Shown here: piece after piece, positions 22,629-34,720 of the stretch
Layout: each line of letters starts with the position of its first letter
Position numbering within the stretch: position 1 is the first letter of the stretch
From: Strigamia acuminata
Lineage: Eukaryota; Arthropoda; Chilopoda; Geophilomorpha; Linotaeniidae
Length of the DNA: 64,000 nucleotides
NCBI GenBank assembly: GCA_949358305.1
Contig: OX442314.1
Span: 64,799,369-64,863,368, forward strand
Reading direction: 5' to 3'
Position numbers and translations under genes: made by a program
Notes under the pieces: model-generated
Told to the model about the DNA's origin: nothing
Databases searched by the model: none
Seen by the model: only the letters and a program-made list of their open reading frames with translations

Positions 22629-24152
22629 TGTTGCAGGTCAACAAGACAGATAGAAAGGAATGGCGATGCGTATCCAAATTCAAGACACTTGAGCTCGCCC
22701 AAGGTCGTATGGCGTGGCTAGTACGAAAATCGCACTGGAGAGCAATAAATCCGCAACAAATGGCATTGTTGTACCGCTGGAACAATGTGGAGAACACCTG
22801 CACCAAGTATCCAATAGGTGGCGGAAACATAAGTTGGCCTGAGAATTTTTAAACTACTCACTACACATTGAATGTGTTTGAAAATAAACCTAAAACAAGA
22901 GCTAATAAAACACAACACATTTATTCAAAGGGTGGTTAATAACTGAAGAAATTACAGCAATTAGATTGGTTCTTAGAGAACCGCACATGCGCAGTACCGA
23001 ATATGGCACGCGCCAGGCCGATAGCGGCGAAATACAGATACACGAAAGATTCCGTTACCATGGTAACGGAGGAAACAAGATCACGGCAAAGTTGGCATTT
23101 GCTTAAAAATGCACTAAAAATACATTGAAATACATTGAAATGACCACAAGAATGCGGTGAACAAAAAAGCTAATCACAACAATGTCCAAAAACACGTTAA
23201 ACAATGAGATATTAGCAAAAAACCGATCTCGGAAAGAAAGGATTGACGATAGCCAATCACAGGCCAGGAAAATTACATAACGATCACATTTGAATTTCGA
23301 TCGGTACAAAAGCACAAAATTATCAAAGAATACATACTGAATAATAACGCAATGTAATAGTAAATGCAAATTATGTGATATAAAATACAAAAATAACGGT
23401 TACATTGTGTAATCGTCGCTTGGGACAAACATGGCGTCCGGCGAACATAACATCGGCGGCATAACTACACGTAAAATGAATGTAAAAACACTAAATGTAA
23501 ATAATCAATAAAGTATCGATTAAATTATAAGAATAATTATCAATTCTCTTCACAAAACATCGGAATAAAATACACAGATTGAATAAATACGAAATTATCG
23601 GCCAAACGAACATTCCCGGCTGCGCTTTTATGGCAGACGGAAACGAACGTTCAAACCAATCAAACGGAACTTCCAAAGCAGTTTTGATGCATCTAGATAG
23701 AAAGATCATGCTTGAATTAGTCTAAACGAATGCTTAATAAAATTCCAAGTGATTTGAAAAGTACTAAACAAAAGGTTAGAAGGCGGAACCGTAACTTTAC
23801 GGGAAACAGAAAAATGACGTCACTAGCATCGCAATTGTATGCTAGGTAACGAAATTTGCACCAAAACAGTTCGGAATCAACACAAACTCTCAAAAAACAA
23901 GTGAATAAGTCAATAAATGCACGGAATAAGATATTTGAAATCAATACAAAGCATAAACATTACTGAATATTGAAAAGTATGAATAAAAATCAAGTCAAAA
24001 CACTTTAATAGGCAATAAAAAATCTGAAAAGTGCAAAAATACCAATTAGGCAAAGGAAATTAAAACACTTAAAGATTTTTATCAACTCAAAGTAAATGGT
24101 AAAAAATATTGACAATAAAATAGCACAACAATTTCTACGCTGTCTTGCAACA
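22629..24152 (-). mobile_element. Solo family-A LTR inserted in the A2 polyprotein
   Basis: 1524 bp with TG/CA ends, flanked by the 4-bp target duplication AAGT (22625-22628 and 24153-24156). A1 shows the empty site (a single GTCTAAGTCACATG). It is more divergent than the other A LTRs, with several indels and many substitutions, and has one copy of a 39-bp unit that they have in two copies. A complete element probably inserted here and lost its body by LTR-LTR recombination. RFX-type palindrome at 23051-23070. Confidence 0.95.
23051..23070. promoter_or_regulatory. RFX-type 20-bp palindrome, solo LTR
   Basis: Same 20 bases as 255-274, unchanged although this LTR has diverged elsewhere. Confidence 0.55.
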
Positions 24153-26095
24153 AAGTCACATGTATTGCAACATGTTGTCATTCCTTCCTCATCTTCAAAC
24201 AAATTGGTGTTTCCAGCTGCTCCAGCCAAGACCCATCCAAAAATTGTGTTAATGAGTCCAAGGTCGGCGTTTACCTTTTTCTTGCCATCCTTAACGACCT
24301 TCCACCACACATCGACTCCTAAAAGCACATCAATTTGAGCAGTCTTAGCTGGTAGGTCTTCAGCAAGTTCGAGATTTAGTTTCTTCACTTTGTCAATCAT
24401 TGATGAGTTAAGAATGCCCTGCACTCGTGGCAAATTTTCCACAGAAAGCAATGAAAGTTTCAAATCTTGAGTGTCATTTTTACTCTGCAGTGTGACATTA
24501 AACACATCATAGTCCGTGGCTGCTGGAGACGAATCATTAAAACGTTGTGTGGTGGCAGAAACACTGCCGCACTTTCTAAGTTTCAGTCTATCAACAAATT
24601 CTCTTGTAATGAACGATCGATGGCTTCCCGGGTCGATCATTCCACGAATGCTGTGAGTTCCTCCTGATTTGGTCTTGAGGTCCGCGGTGAATATCATTAG
24701 TTGAAGAGTCGTCGAGATTGCGCATGAAACATGTGTTGTTACTTGTGGCTCCTTCGGCTTCTCCGCAGCGCTCGTTGAATTCTTCACCTCGGATTTTTTG
24801 CATATTGTGGAGTGGTGTCGCCCGCCACAATGCTTACAAGAAAATTTGACCTTGCAGTCTCCCACTCTATGTCCAGTTCTGAAACAGTTAAAACACAGTC
24901 TGTTTTTCTTTACTATTTCGATTTTCGCGTTGATTTCGAAATCCTTTTTACAAGAGCTGTTTAAATGTTCATCATCACAAAAAATGCACTTGTTTGTCTT
25001 GAAAGGCGTATTCTTGCTTTCAGATTTCGGTTCACTCTTCGTTTTTGCACTAGTAGACTGCTTGGCGTCTTGAGTAGCTGCGCACGTGGTCATTGAACCT
25101 TTCACTTTCGGTTTCTCCACTTCAGATTTTTCATTCTTGTCTTTTTTCGATTTTTCAGAAACGCTTTCAGTTCGTTCGGCCATCGCAACTTCATTCACAA
25201 AGAAATTGAGCAACGTAACAATGTTCTTATTTTGAATTCCGTGAACCTGGTAAAATCTTAATGCCATTGAAGTTGGAAACTTGCTAATTATGTCGGGCAA
25301 TAAGAAAGCTCCGGAAGTCTGAATAGGAATTTTAAGTTGCTCTAAAAGTCTAATAGTCGCAGAAATCTTGGTCAAGTTTGTTTTTATCGCTTTTGTTGGA
25401 TAAATACTCGAAACCACTTTTAATTCTCGAATTGATTTTATTAACGCAGTTTGTTGTGCATCTTCATCACCAAAATGTCTTTCGAGTTCTTCTCTTGCAA
25501 GGTCATAGGATTCCTCGATCAGGGGAAAAGTGGAGATGAGAATCGCCGCCTCTCCAGTACACATGGTTTGTAAATACTGAAGTTTCTCAATGTTACTCAG
25601 GTCTGGATCCTTGTGTACAGAGGTCTCAAAGTTGCTTTTAAATGTTCTGTACTTCAAAATATCTCCGTCGAATTTTACGGAATCCAGTTTGGGCAGCTTC
25701 GAATTTTTTCTAAACGTTGCTGTCGCGTTCAAGGTTGTATTTTGGTTTGAGCTTGTCGACGTATTTAATCTTCCTCCCAAAGTTGGAAGTGATCGCTTAG
25801 AAATTTTGTATCTCGTGCGAAGAAGATCCACTCTTGCTTGCATTGTCTCAAGCTTGTCTATGCATTCTAGATAATAGCCGTGGTCCGAATATTCCTGTAG
25901 ATCATTCAGCGCACCGACTATTCTCGTTTCTTTCGGGGTCGCAGTTTGCACCAGCGCTTCCAGTTCACCTGGATCTGCTGTCTTCTTCGATATAGACAAC
26001 AGATGATTCATTGCAGTGACTTGCGACTCCCAACGTTGTTGTTGCACTTCGATTTGATCCTCAGTTAGAAGATCTCTCATTGTAGGTTCCGCCAT
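24153..26095 (-). pseudogene. gag-pro: A2 gag-protease part of the polyprotein
   Basis: Begins at the ATG at 26095 in strong context and is open for 647 codons up to the solo LTR junction, after which it runs about 49 codons into the LTR and stops. It holds the N-terminal helical region, DUF1759 gag (about 133-290), three CCHC knuckles (about 370-432), and a DUF1758 protease with DPGS at about 488 and LLGVDVWW near 595. No stop or frameshift is seen up to the interruption. It could still make a truncated gag-protease protein. Confidence 0.93.
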
Positions 26096-27092
26096 TTTCT
26101 CTGTCCTCTCTCACAAAAAATTCGGCTGTGAAATTTGGAAAGAACAGATAAAAACGGGCATGACAATTCAACTTTGTTTTAATTTTTAAGAGAATAAACC
26201 TTGTAATTTTATCCCCCAAAAATTTCTCAATTTTCACGGTTTTTGTTTTAACTTTAAAGAGAATAAACTTTTTAATTTTATCCCCCAAAAAGCACTCAAT
26301 TTTCACAGTCCTTGGTGACACGTGAGAATTTTTGAATATCAAATGTTTGGCCAATCGAGGATGACCAAAAATTTGAGCGGTTTTTGTGTACGTAAATAAA
26401 ACGTGACACAATTACCCTGCACAGTTTGAAAATAATTGACGGTTTGTTTTGCAACAAAGCACGCCAATATACTCTTTTGAAAACAATTGACGGTTCGTTT
26501 TGCAACAAAACACGCCAATGACTCCTAACATTAAATTTTGACTCTACTGACAGCTCATTCAACTTGAAACTATTCAGTTCTACTCGAAATAAATCTAATC
26601 TCCCCCGCTTATGGCGGTTATAGTGGAGAACTAAGCATGCAATGAAAAAACACTTCAAAAGTTGTAAAATAGACACTTTATCGAAATTTCCCCGAAAACC
26701 AACAAATGCAACTACCAAAATCCCATAAAGACACTTGATACAGTTCCCCTTAATAACCAAAATCTCCAAAATTTCAATTTCATAAGGCAAAACACTGTAA
26801 AATGCAATTATTCCAGGGGCGAATCCGCTTTCCAACACGACGCGTTGTGTTATCCAGTGTTGTGACCTTGAACTCCAACTGCATGCACACTTTTGTTCGT
26901 TTTCGCCGCCAAAGAAGTCCCCGTCGTAACTTCTGTCACGTTGAACGTTGACTCTTGACATGGGTGACGAAACACGAACGTATTGTTCCTCCGTCGCACC
27001 AAACACATTTCGAAACGTATTGATGATGCACTGGAAAAACTCACGAATAGCAGACGGAATCCTGGTCACGGCTACCAAAAGCTTCGTATCTG
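26096..27092 (-). other. A2 leader with primer-binding site
   Basis: 997 bp between the 5' LTR and gag. The probable primer-binding site is 27061-27077 (element strand TGGTAGCCGTGACCAGG), near the LTR and alike in A and C. It contains two tandem duplications, 69 bp (about 26176-26313) and 51 bp (about 26425-26526), both multiples of three. It is overlapped by a 332-codon sense frame. The left 398 bp is shared with A1. Confidence 0.8.
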
Positions 27093-27294
27093 TGTTGCAG
27101 GTCAACAAGACAGACAGAAAGGAACGGCGATGTGTATCCAATTTCCAGACACTTGAGCTCGCCCAAGGTCGTATGACGTGGCTAGTACGAAAATCGCACT
27201 GGAAAGCAATAAATCCGCAACAAATGGCATTGTTGTACCGCTGGAACAATGTGGAGAACACCTGCACCAAGTATCCAATAGGTGGCGGGAACAT
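26296..27294 (-). CDS. Hypothetical 332-aa frame from U5 through the A2 leader
   Basis: Open sense-strand frame starting 202 bp inside the 5' LTR, downstream of the likely poly(A) signal (minus AATAAA, 27384-27389) and so in U5. It runs through the primer-binding site and leader and stops about 200 bp before gag, in a different frame from the 116-codon frame that overlaps the gag start. I recognise no domain. Hydrophobic stretches occur in the middle (CLYGILVVAFVGF and ILQLLKCFFIACLVL), and the C-terminal third holds a 17-residue tandem repeat. Its ATG context is weak (C at -3, T at +4) and gag's is strong, so leaky scanning could allow both. Such a length is unlikely by chance in DNA of about 40% GC, but there is only one copy here, so selection cannot be tested. 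Confidence 0.35.
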   Translation of the reverse strand: MFPPPIGYLVQVFSTLFQRYNNAICCGFIAFQCDFRTSHVIRPWASSSVWKLDTHRRSFLSVLLTCNTDTKLLVAVTRIPSAIREFFQCIINTFRNVFGATEEQYVRVSSPMSRVNVQRDRSYDGDFFGGENEQKCACSWSSRSQHWITQRVVLESGFAPGIIAFYSVLPYEIEILEILVIKGNCIKCLYGILVVAFVGFRGNFDKVSILQLLKCFFIACLVLHYNRHKRGRLDLFRVELNSFKLNELSVESKFNVRSHWRVLLQNEPSIVFKRVYWRALLQNKPSIIFKLCRVIVSRFIYVHKNRSNFWSSSIGQTFDIQKFSRVTKDCEN

Positions 27295-28654
27295 AAGTTG
27301 GCCTGAGAATTTTTAAACTACTCACTACACATTGAATGTGTTTGAAAATAAACCTAAAACAAGAGCTAATAAAACACAACACATTTATTCAAAGGTTGGT
27401 TAATAACTGAAGAAATTACAGCAATTAGATTGGTTCTTAGAGAACCGCACATGCGCAGTACCGAATATGGCACGCGCCAGGCCGATAGCGGCGAAATACA
27501 GATACACGAAAGATTCCGTTACCATGGTAACGGAGGAAACAAGATTACGGCAAAGTTGGCATTTGCTTAAAAATGCACTAAAAATACATTGAATTACATT
27601 GAAATGACCACAAGAATGCGGTGAACAAAAAAGCTAATCACAACAATGTCCAAAAACACGTTAAACAATGAGATATTTGCAATAAACCGATCTCGGAAAG
27701 AAAGGATTGAAAATAGCCAATCACAGGCTTCGAATATGACATAACGTTAACATTTGAATTTTGATCGCAACAAAAACACAAAATTATCAAAGAATACACA
27801 CTGAATAATAAAGCAATGTAATAGTAAATGCAAATTATGTGATATAAAATACATAAACAACGATTACTAAATGTAAACAGTCGCTTGGGACAAACATGGC
27901 GACCGGCGAACATAACAAAGGTGTTGGATCAAACATGGCGTCCGGCGAACATTACAAAAGCTTCAAAACAACACGAAAATGGAATAAAAAGCACTAAATG
28001 TAATTATGCAATAAAGAATAGATTAAATAATAAGAATATTTGTTCATTCTCTTCACAAAACACCGAGTGATTACAAACAAGTTGAATAAATACGAATTTA
28101 TCGGCCAAACGAACATTCCCGGCTGCGCTTTTATGGCAGACGGAAACGAACATTCAAACCAACCAAACGGAAATTCCAAAGCAGTTTTGATGCATCTAGA
28201 TAGAAAGAGCATGCTTGAATTAGTCTAAACGAATGCTTAATAAAATTCCAAGTGATTTGAAAAGTACTAAACAAAAGGTTAGAAGACGGAACCGTAACTT
28301 TACGGGAAACAGAAAAATGACGTCACTAGCATCGCAAATGTATGCTAAGGAACGAAATTTGCACCAAAACAGTTCGGAATCAACACAAACTCTCAAAAAA
28401 CAAGTGAATAAGTCAATAAATGCACGGAATAAGATATTTGAAATCAATACAAAGCATAAACACTACTAAATATTGAAAAGTATGAATAAAAATCAAGTCA
28501 AAACACTTTAATAAGCAATAAAAATCTGAAAAGTGAAAAAATACCAATTAGGCAAAGGAAATTAAAACACTTAAAGATTTTAATCAACTCAAAGTAAATG
28601 GTAAAAAATATTGACAATAAAATAGCACAACAATTTCTACGCTGTCTTGCAACA
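27093..28654 (-). repeat. A2 5' LTR
   Basis: 1562 bp. RFX-type palindrome at 27515-27534, poly(A) hexamer at 27384-27389 (minus), two YY1-type cores in a 39-bp duplication. Differences from 17706-19267 include GGAAAG/GGAAAA, ACAAAC/ACACAC, CTAAGG/CTAGGG and AATAAG/AATAAA. Confidence 0.95.
27515..27534. promoter_or_regulatory. RFX-type 20-bp palindrome, A2 5' LTR
   Basis: Same 20 bases as 255-274, in the LTR that would drive A2. Confidence 0.58.
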
Positions 28655-31600
28655 ACTTAGCACAAACACCACAAGACCAATGTCTCTGAATGTTTAGATA
28701 TAGTGTTTAAACCTTACTAGAAGCCTTCAATGCAAGTTTTAGCAACATCCAAGCAATGATTTTGAAGAATAGACTTTTGATCTCATCACAGTTGACTTGG
28801 CACAAACACCACAAGTCCAATGTCTCAGAATGTTCAGATATAGTGTTTAAACCTTACTAGAAACCTTCAATGCAAGTTTTAGCAACATCCTAGCAACTAT
28901 TTGGGAGAATAGACTTTTGATCTCATCACAGTTGACTTAGCACAAACACCACAAGATCAATGTCTCTGAATGTTCAGAAATAGTGTTTAAACCTTAGTAG
29001 AAGCCTTCAATGTAAGTTTTAGCAACATCCAAGCAATGATTTTGGGAGAATACACTTTTGATCTCATCACAGTTGACTTAGCACAAACACCACAAGATCA
29101 ATGTCTCTGAATGTTCAGAAATAGTGTTTAAACCTTACTAGAAGCCTTCAATGTAAGTTTTAGCAACATCCAAGCAATGATTTTGGGAGAATACACTTTT
29201 GATCTCATCACAGTTGACTTAGCACAAACACCACAAGATCAATGTCTCTGAATGTTCAGAAATAGTGTTTAAACCTTAGTAGAAGCCTTCAATGCAAGTT
29301 TTAGCAACATCTAAGCAATGGTTTGGGAGAATAGATTTTTGATCTTATTACAGTTGACTTAGCACAAACACCACAAGTTCAATGTCTCAGAATGTTCAGA
29401 TATAGTGTTTAAACCTTACTAGAAGCCTTCAATGCAAGTTTTAGCAACATCCTAGCAACGATTTGGGAGAATAGACTTTTGATCTCATCACAGTTGACTT
29501 AGCACAAACACCACAAGATCAATGTCTCTGAATGTTCAGAAATAGTGTTTAAACCTTAGTAGAAGCCTTCAATGCAAGTTTTAGCAACATCCAAGCAATG
29601 ATTTTTGAGAACGGACTTTGGAGCTCATTTGATATCACAGTTGACTTGGCACAAACACCACAAGACCAATGTCTTTGAATGTTCAGAAATAGTGTTTAAA
29701 CCTTACTAGAAGCCTTCAATGTAAGTTTTAGCAACATCCAAGCAATGATTTGGGAGAATAGACTTTTGATCTCATCACAGTTGACTTAGCACAAACACCA
29801 CAAGACCAATGTCTCTGAATGTTTAGATATAGTGTTTAAACCTTACTAGAAGCCTTCAATGCAAGTTTTAGCAACATCTTAGCAACGATTTGGGAGAATA
29901 GACTTTTGATCTCATCACAGTTGACTTAGCACAAACACCACAAGACCAATGTCTCTGAATGTTCAGAAATAGTGTTTAAACCTTACTAGAAGCCTTCAAT
30001 GCAAGTTTTAGCAACATCCTAGCAACGATTTGGAAGAATACACTTTTGATCTCATCACAGTTGACTTAGCACAAACACCACAAGATCAATGTCTCTGAAT
30101 GTTCAGAAATAGTGTTTAAACCTTAGTAGAAGCATTCAATGTAAGTTTTAGCAACATCCAAGCAATGATTTTGGGAGAATAGACTTTTGATCTCATCACA
30201 GTTGACTTAGCACAAACACCACAAGACCAATGTCTCTGAATGTTTAGATATAGTGTTTAAACCTTACTAGAAGCCTTCAATGCAAGTTTTAGCAACATCC
30301 TAGCAACGATTTGGAAGAATACACTTTTGATCTCATCACAGTTGACTTAGCACAAACACCACAAGATCAATGTCTCTGAATGTTCAGAAATAGTGTTTAA
30401 ACCTTAGTAGAAGCCTTCAATGCAAGTTTTAGCAACATCCAAGCAATGATTTTTGAGAACGGACTTTGGAGCTCATTTGATATCACAGTTGACTTGGCAC
30501 AAACACCACAAGACCAATGTCTCTGAATGTTCAGAAATAGTGTGTAAACCTTACTAGAAGCCTTCAATGCAAGTTTTAGCAACATCTAAGCAATGATTTT
30601 GGAGAATAGACTTTTGATCTCATCACAGTTGACTTGGCACAAACACCACAAGTCCAATGTCTCAGAATGTTCAGATATAGTGTTTAAACCTTACTAGAAA
30701 CCTTCAATGCAAGTTTTAGCAACATCCTAGCAACGATTTGGGAGAATAGACTTTTGATCTCATCACAGTTGACTTAGCACAAACACCACAAGATCAATGT
30801 CTCTGAATGTTCAGAAATAGTGTTTAAACCTTACTAGAAGCCTTCAATGTAAGTTTTAGCAACATCCAAGCAATGATTTTGAAGAATAGACTTTTGATCT
30901 CATCACAGTTGACTTGACACAAACACCACAAGTCCAATGTCTCAGAATGTTCAGATATAGTGTTTAAACCTTACTAGAAACCTTCAATGCAAGTTTTAGC
31001 AACATCCTAGCAACTATTTGGGAGAATAGACTTTTGATCTCATCACAGTTGACTTAGCACAAACACCACAAGATCAATGTCTCTGAATGTTCAGAAATAG
31101 TGTTTAAACCTTAGTAGAAGCCTTCAATGTAAGTTTTAGCAACATCCAAGCAATGATTTTGGGAGAATACACTTTTGATCTCATCACAGTTGACTTAGCA
31201 CAAACACCACAAGATCAATGTCTCTGAATGTTCAGAAATAGTGTTTAAACCTTACTAGAAGCCTTCAATGTAAGTTTTAGCAACATCCAAGCAATGATTT
31301 TGGGAGAATACACTTTTGATCTCATCACAGTTGACTTAGCACAAACACCACAAGATCAATGTCTCTGAATGTTCAGAAATAGTGTTTAAACCTTAGTAGA
31401 AGCCTTCAATGCAAGTTTTAGCAACATCTAAGCAATGGTTTGGGAGAATAGATTTTTGATCTTATTACAGTTGACTTAGCACAAACACCACAAGTTCAAT
31501 GTCTCAGAATGTTCAGATATAGTGTTTAAACCTTACTAGAAGCCTTCAATGCAAGTTTTAGCAACATCCTAGCAACGATTTGGGAGAATAGACTTTTGAT

Positions 31601-33430
31601 CTCATCACAGTTGACTTAGCACAAACACCACAAGATCAATGTCTCTGAATGTTCAGAAATAGTGTTTAAACCTTAGTAGAAGCCTTCAATGCAAGTTTTA
31701 GCAACATCCAAGCAATGATTTTTGAGAACGGACTTTGGAGCTCATTTGATATCACAGTTGACTTGGCACAAACACCACAAGACCAATGTCTTTGAATGTT
31801 CAGAAATAGTGTTTAAACCTTACTAGAAGCCTTCAATGTAAGTTTTAGCAACATCCAAGCAATGATTTGGGAGAATAGACTTTTGATCTCATCACAGTTG
31901 ACTTAGCACAAACACCACAAGACCAATGTCTCTGAATGTTTAGATATAGTGTTTAAACCTTACTAGAAGCCTTCAATGCAAGTTTTAGCAACATCTTAGC
32001 AACGATTTGGGAGAATAGACTTTTGATCTCATCACAGTTGACTTAGCACAAACACCACAAGACCAATGTCTCTGAATGTTCAGAAATAGTGTTTAAACCT
32101 TACTAGAAGCCTTCAATGCAAGTTTTAGCAACATCCTAGCAACGATTTGGAAGAATACACTTTTGATCTCATCACAGTTGACTTAGCACAAACACCACAA
32201 GATCAATGTCTCTGAATGTTCAGAAATAGTGTTTAAACCTTAGTAGAAGCATTCAATGTAAGTTTTAGCAACATCCAAGCAATGATTTTGGGAGAATAGA
32301 CTTTTGATCTCATCACAGTTGACTTAGCACAAACACCACAAGACCAATGTCTCTGAATGTTTAGATATAGTGTTTAAACCTTACTAGAAGCCTTCAATGC
32401 AAGTTTTAGCAACATCCTAGCAACGATTTGGAAGAATACACTTTTGATCTCATCACAGTTGACTTAGCACAAACACCACAAGATCAATGTCTCTGAATGT
32501 TCAGAAATAGTGTTTAAACCTTAGTAGAAGCCTTCAATGCAAGTTTTAGCAACATCCAAGCAATGATTTTTGAGAACGGACTTTGGAGCTCATTTGATAT
32601 CACAGTTGACTTGGCACAAACACCACAAGACCAATGTCTCTGAATGTTCAGAAATAGTGTGTAAACCTTACTAGAAGCCTTCAATGCAAGTTTTAGCAAC
32701 ATCTAAGCAATGATTTTGGAGAATAGACTTTTGATCTCATCACAGTTGACTTGGCACAAACACCACAAGTCCAATGTCTCAGAATGTTCAGATATAGTGT
32801 TTAAACCTTACTAGAAACCTTCAATGCAAGTTTTAGCAACATCCTAGCAACGATTTGGGAGAATAGACTTTTGATCTCATCACAGTTGACTTAGCACAAA
32901 CACCACAAGATCAATGTCTCTGAATGTTCAGAAATAGTGTTTAAACCTTACTAGAAGCCTTCAATGTAAGTTTTAGCAACATCCAAGCAATGATTTTGGG
33001 AGAATACACTTTTGATCTCATCACAGTTGACTTAGCACAAACACCACAAGACCAATGTCTCTGAATGTTTAGATATAGTGTTTAAACCTTACTAGAAACC
33101 TTCAATGCAAGTTTTAGCAACATCCTAGCAACGATTTGGGAGAATAGACTTTTGATCTCATCACAGTTGACTTAGCACAAACACCACAAGACCAATGTCT
33201 CTGAATGTTTAGATATAGTGTTTAAACCTTACTAGAAGCCTTCAATGCAAGTTTTAGCAACATCCTAGCAACGATTTGGGAGAATAGACTTTTGATCTCA
33301 TCACAGTTGACATAGCACAAACACCACAAGATCAATGTCTCTGAATGTTCAGAAATAGTGTTTAAACCTTAGTAGAAGCCTTCAATGTAAGTTTTAGCAA
33401 CATCCAAGCAATGATTTTGGGAGAATACAC
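28655..33430. repeat. Satellite array 2 (about 34 monomers)
   Basis: Tandem 140-141 bp monomers with a higher-order repeat: the variant TTTGAAGAAT recurs 2117 bp apart (28761 and 30878), and long diagnostic blocks follow the same spacing, equal to 15 monomers. A marker variant GACATAG occurs at 33309. The array ends with ACAC, the left target duplication of C1. Confidence 0.97.
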
Positions 33431-33727
33431 TGTTGCGAGCAAGAACGCAACAAAAAAGATCTGGAGATTTCACGTTGTTCATCTTCGGAAAGAAAGAAAA
33501 GGCTTTTTAATTTTGTTGTCAAGTTTGAATAGAGTTTTTACACATATCTGACATGTCCATTTGGTGTGCTGCTTTGTTGACACGATCCTAGAAGTTCAAG
33601 GGGGTTGCCACTTCGCCTGCCACACCTGGAATGTTTGAAAGTTGTGTTTTTAGTCTTTTGTAATTGTCTTATGTGTCTTTTTCACTTTTATGTGTTATTT
33701 ATAGGATTTGTAAGTTCTCTCCTGTTT

Positions 33728-33793
33728 CCAGTTCACTTGCGAAGGAGATAGGCGTGCATCGGCAAGATGGTCGCCATAGCGCAAGTGAACTGG
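33728..33793. promoter_or_regulatory. Inverted repeat enclosing a YY1-type site in the C LTR
   Basis: Arms CCAGTTCACTTGCG and CGCAAGTGAACTGG are perfectly complementary around a 38-base loop holding AAGATGGTCGCC (33764-33775). In C2 the arms extend to about 25 bp with a few mismatches (47159-47183 and 47222-47247). YY1 binding is inferred from the motif. Confidence 0.55.
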
Positions 33794-34720
33794 GAGACGG
33801 GAAGAACCTGAAATAAGCACAATTGCAGTTTTAGTGCTTGTTTTACTTGTAATTTAATTTATACTAACTTGTATTGGTGTTTAAGGTAGTCCACAGGTGT
33901 CTTGGGTCGCTGGATGGACGTTGGACATCATTTGTGAGCGTTTGCGAGCGTCGGGCGTGAGCGCACGCCTTGCGACGCCTCTCGTGGTCGTGTGGGTTCT
34001 GCAAATGAGTTGAATTGGTCGGGTTTCAATGTCCAAGCACTGGGAAAGTTGTACTGACCGTTCTAGGACGCAGATCCATCGTTGAGAAGGCCTGTGAGTC
34101 GCTTGCGACCTTGTTTGGCTCCATTCACGTCATTTTGGCAGTTGCATGGTCGCCATCTTAGATTTGGTGCTGCACTGGTGCCCTGTTATTGTTTCTTTTG
34201 GGGTTTTATTGGAACCTGGACGTAGGGAATATATACTAGTTATTGTTTGTATATTTACCAATATTAGTTGTTATTAATCTAAGCTTTTACCTTTGTTATT
34301 GCATGGTTGTTAAGGGGTTAAAACTGTGACACGTTGCGCCCTCTGTTGGTGGTGATTGGGTTTGGGCTAAGCATTGTGTTTTGAGTGTAACTAATGTTAG
34401 TTTTAGCCTTTGAATTATCTGTTAAGTTTAAGTGAAGTGCTGTTTGCACAGGTCATAATGTTATCAAGGTGTTAGGTTAAGTTTTGCCTTTACTTATGTT
34501 AAGTTTGACATCTGTTGTAGAAATACGGAAACCTTGTTGGCACTATTGTTATTATTCAAATCTGTATTGTTTGGTCACTGACATTTATTGTAATCAGGTG
34601 ACCAGTTGTTAAGAGTAGGTTGCTAAAGAAGCAACAGTTGTTATCAGTTGTTAAGTATTAAATCCAGTTGATATTTTTCCTCCTTCTTTGGATAATTTAT
34701 TCCTGGGTTTCTTTTACTTC

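Larger units (their letters stand above)
17706..28654 (-). mobile_element. A2: full-length family-A BEL/Pao retrotransposon with nested solo LTR
   Basis: 1562-bp LTRs at both ends (17706-19267 and 27093-28654) differ at about four sites. The 4-bp target duplication is ACTT (17702-17705 and 28655-28658), and removing the element restores a normal satellite monomer. A solo LTR of the same family (22629-24152) interrupts the polyprotein. Without it the element is about 9.4 kb and the polyprotein frame spans 1747 codons with one internal stop. Confidence 0.95.

Noticed and set aside
30397-30585. Minus-strand 62-86 codon frames in the satellite (also 17327, 32514, 43709, 45962, 57416, 59669, 60922)
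   Set aside because: They are the same monomer variant read through two repeats, recurring at higher-order spacing. No sign of coding beyond repeat structure.
28655-33430. Tandem repeat as a CRISPR array
   Set aside because: Whole 140-bp monomers repeat without unique spacers, and the context is animal.
28655-33430. Hammerhead ribozyme or CENP-B box in the satellite
   Set aside because: I saw neither the CTGATGA plus GAAA core arrangement nor the CENP-B box pattern in the monomer.
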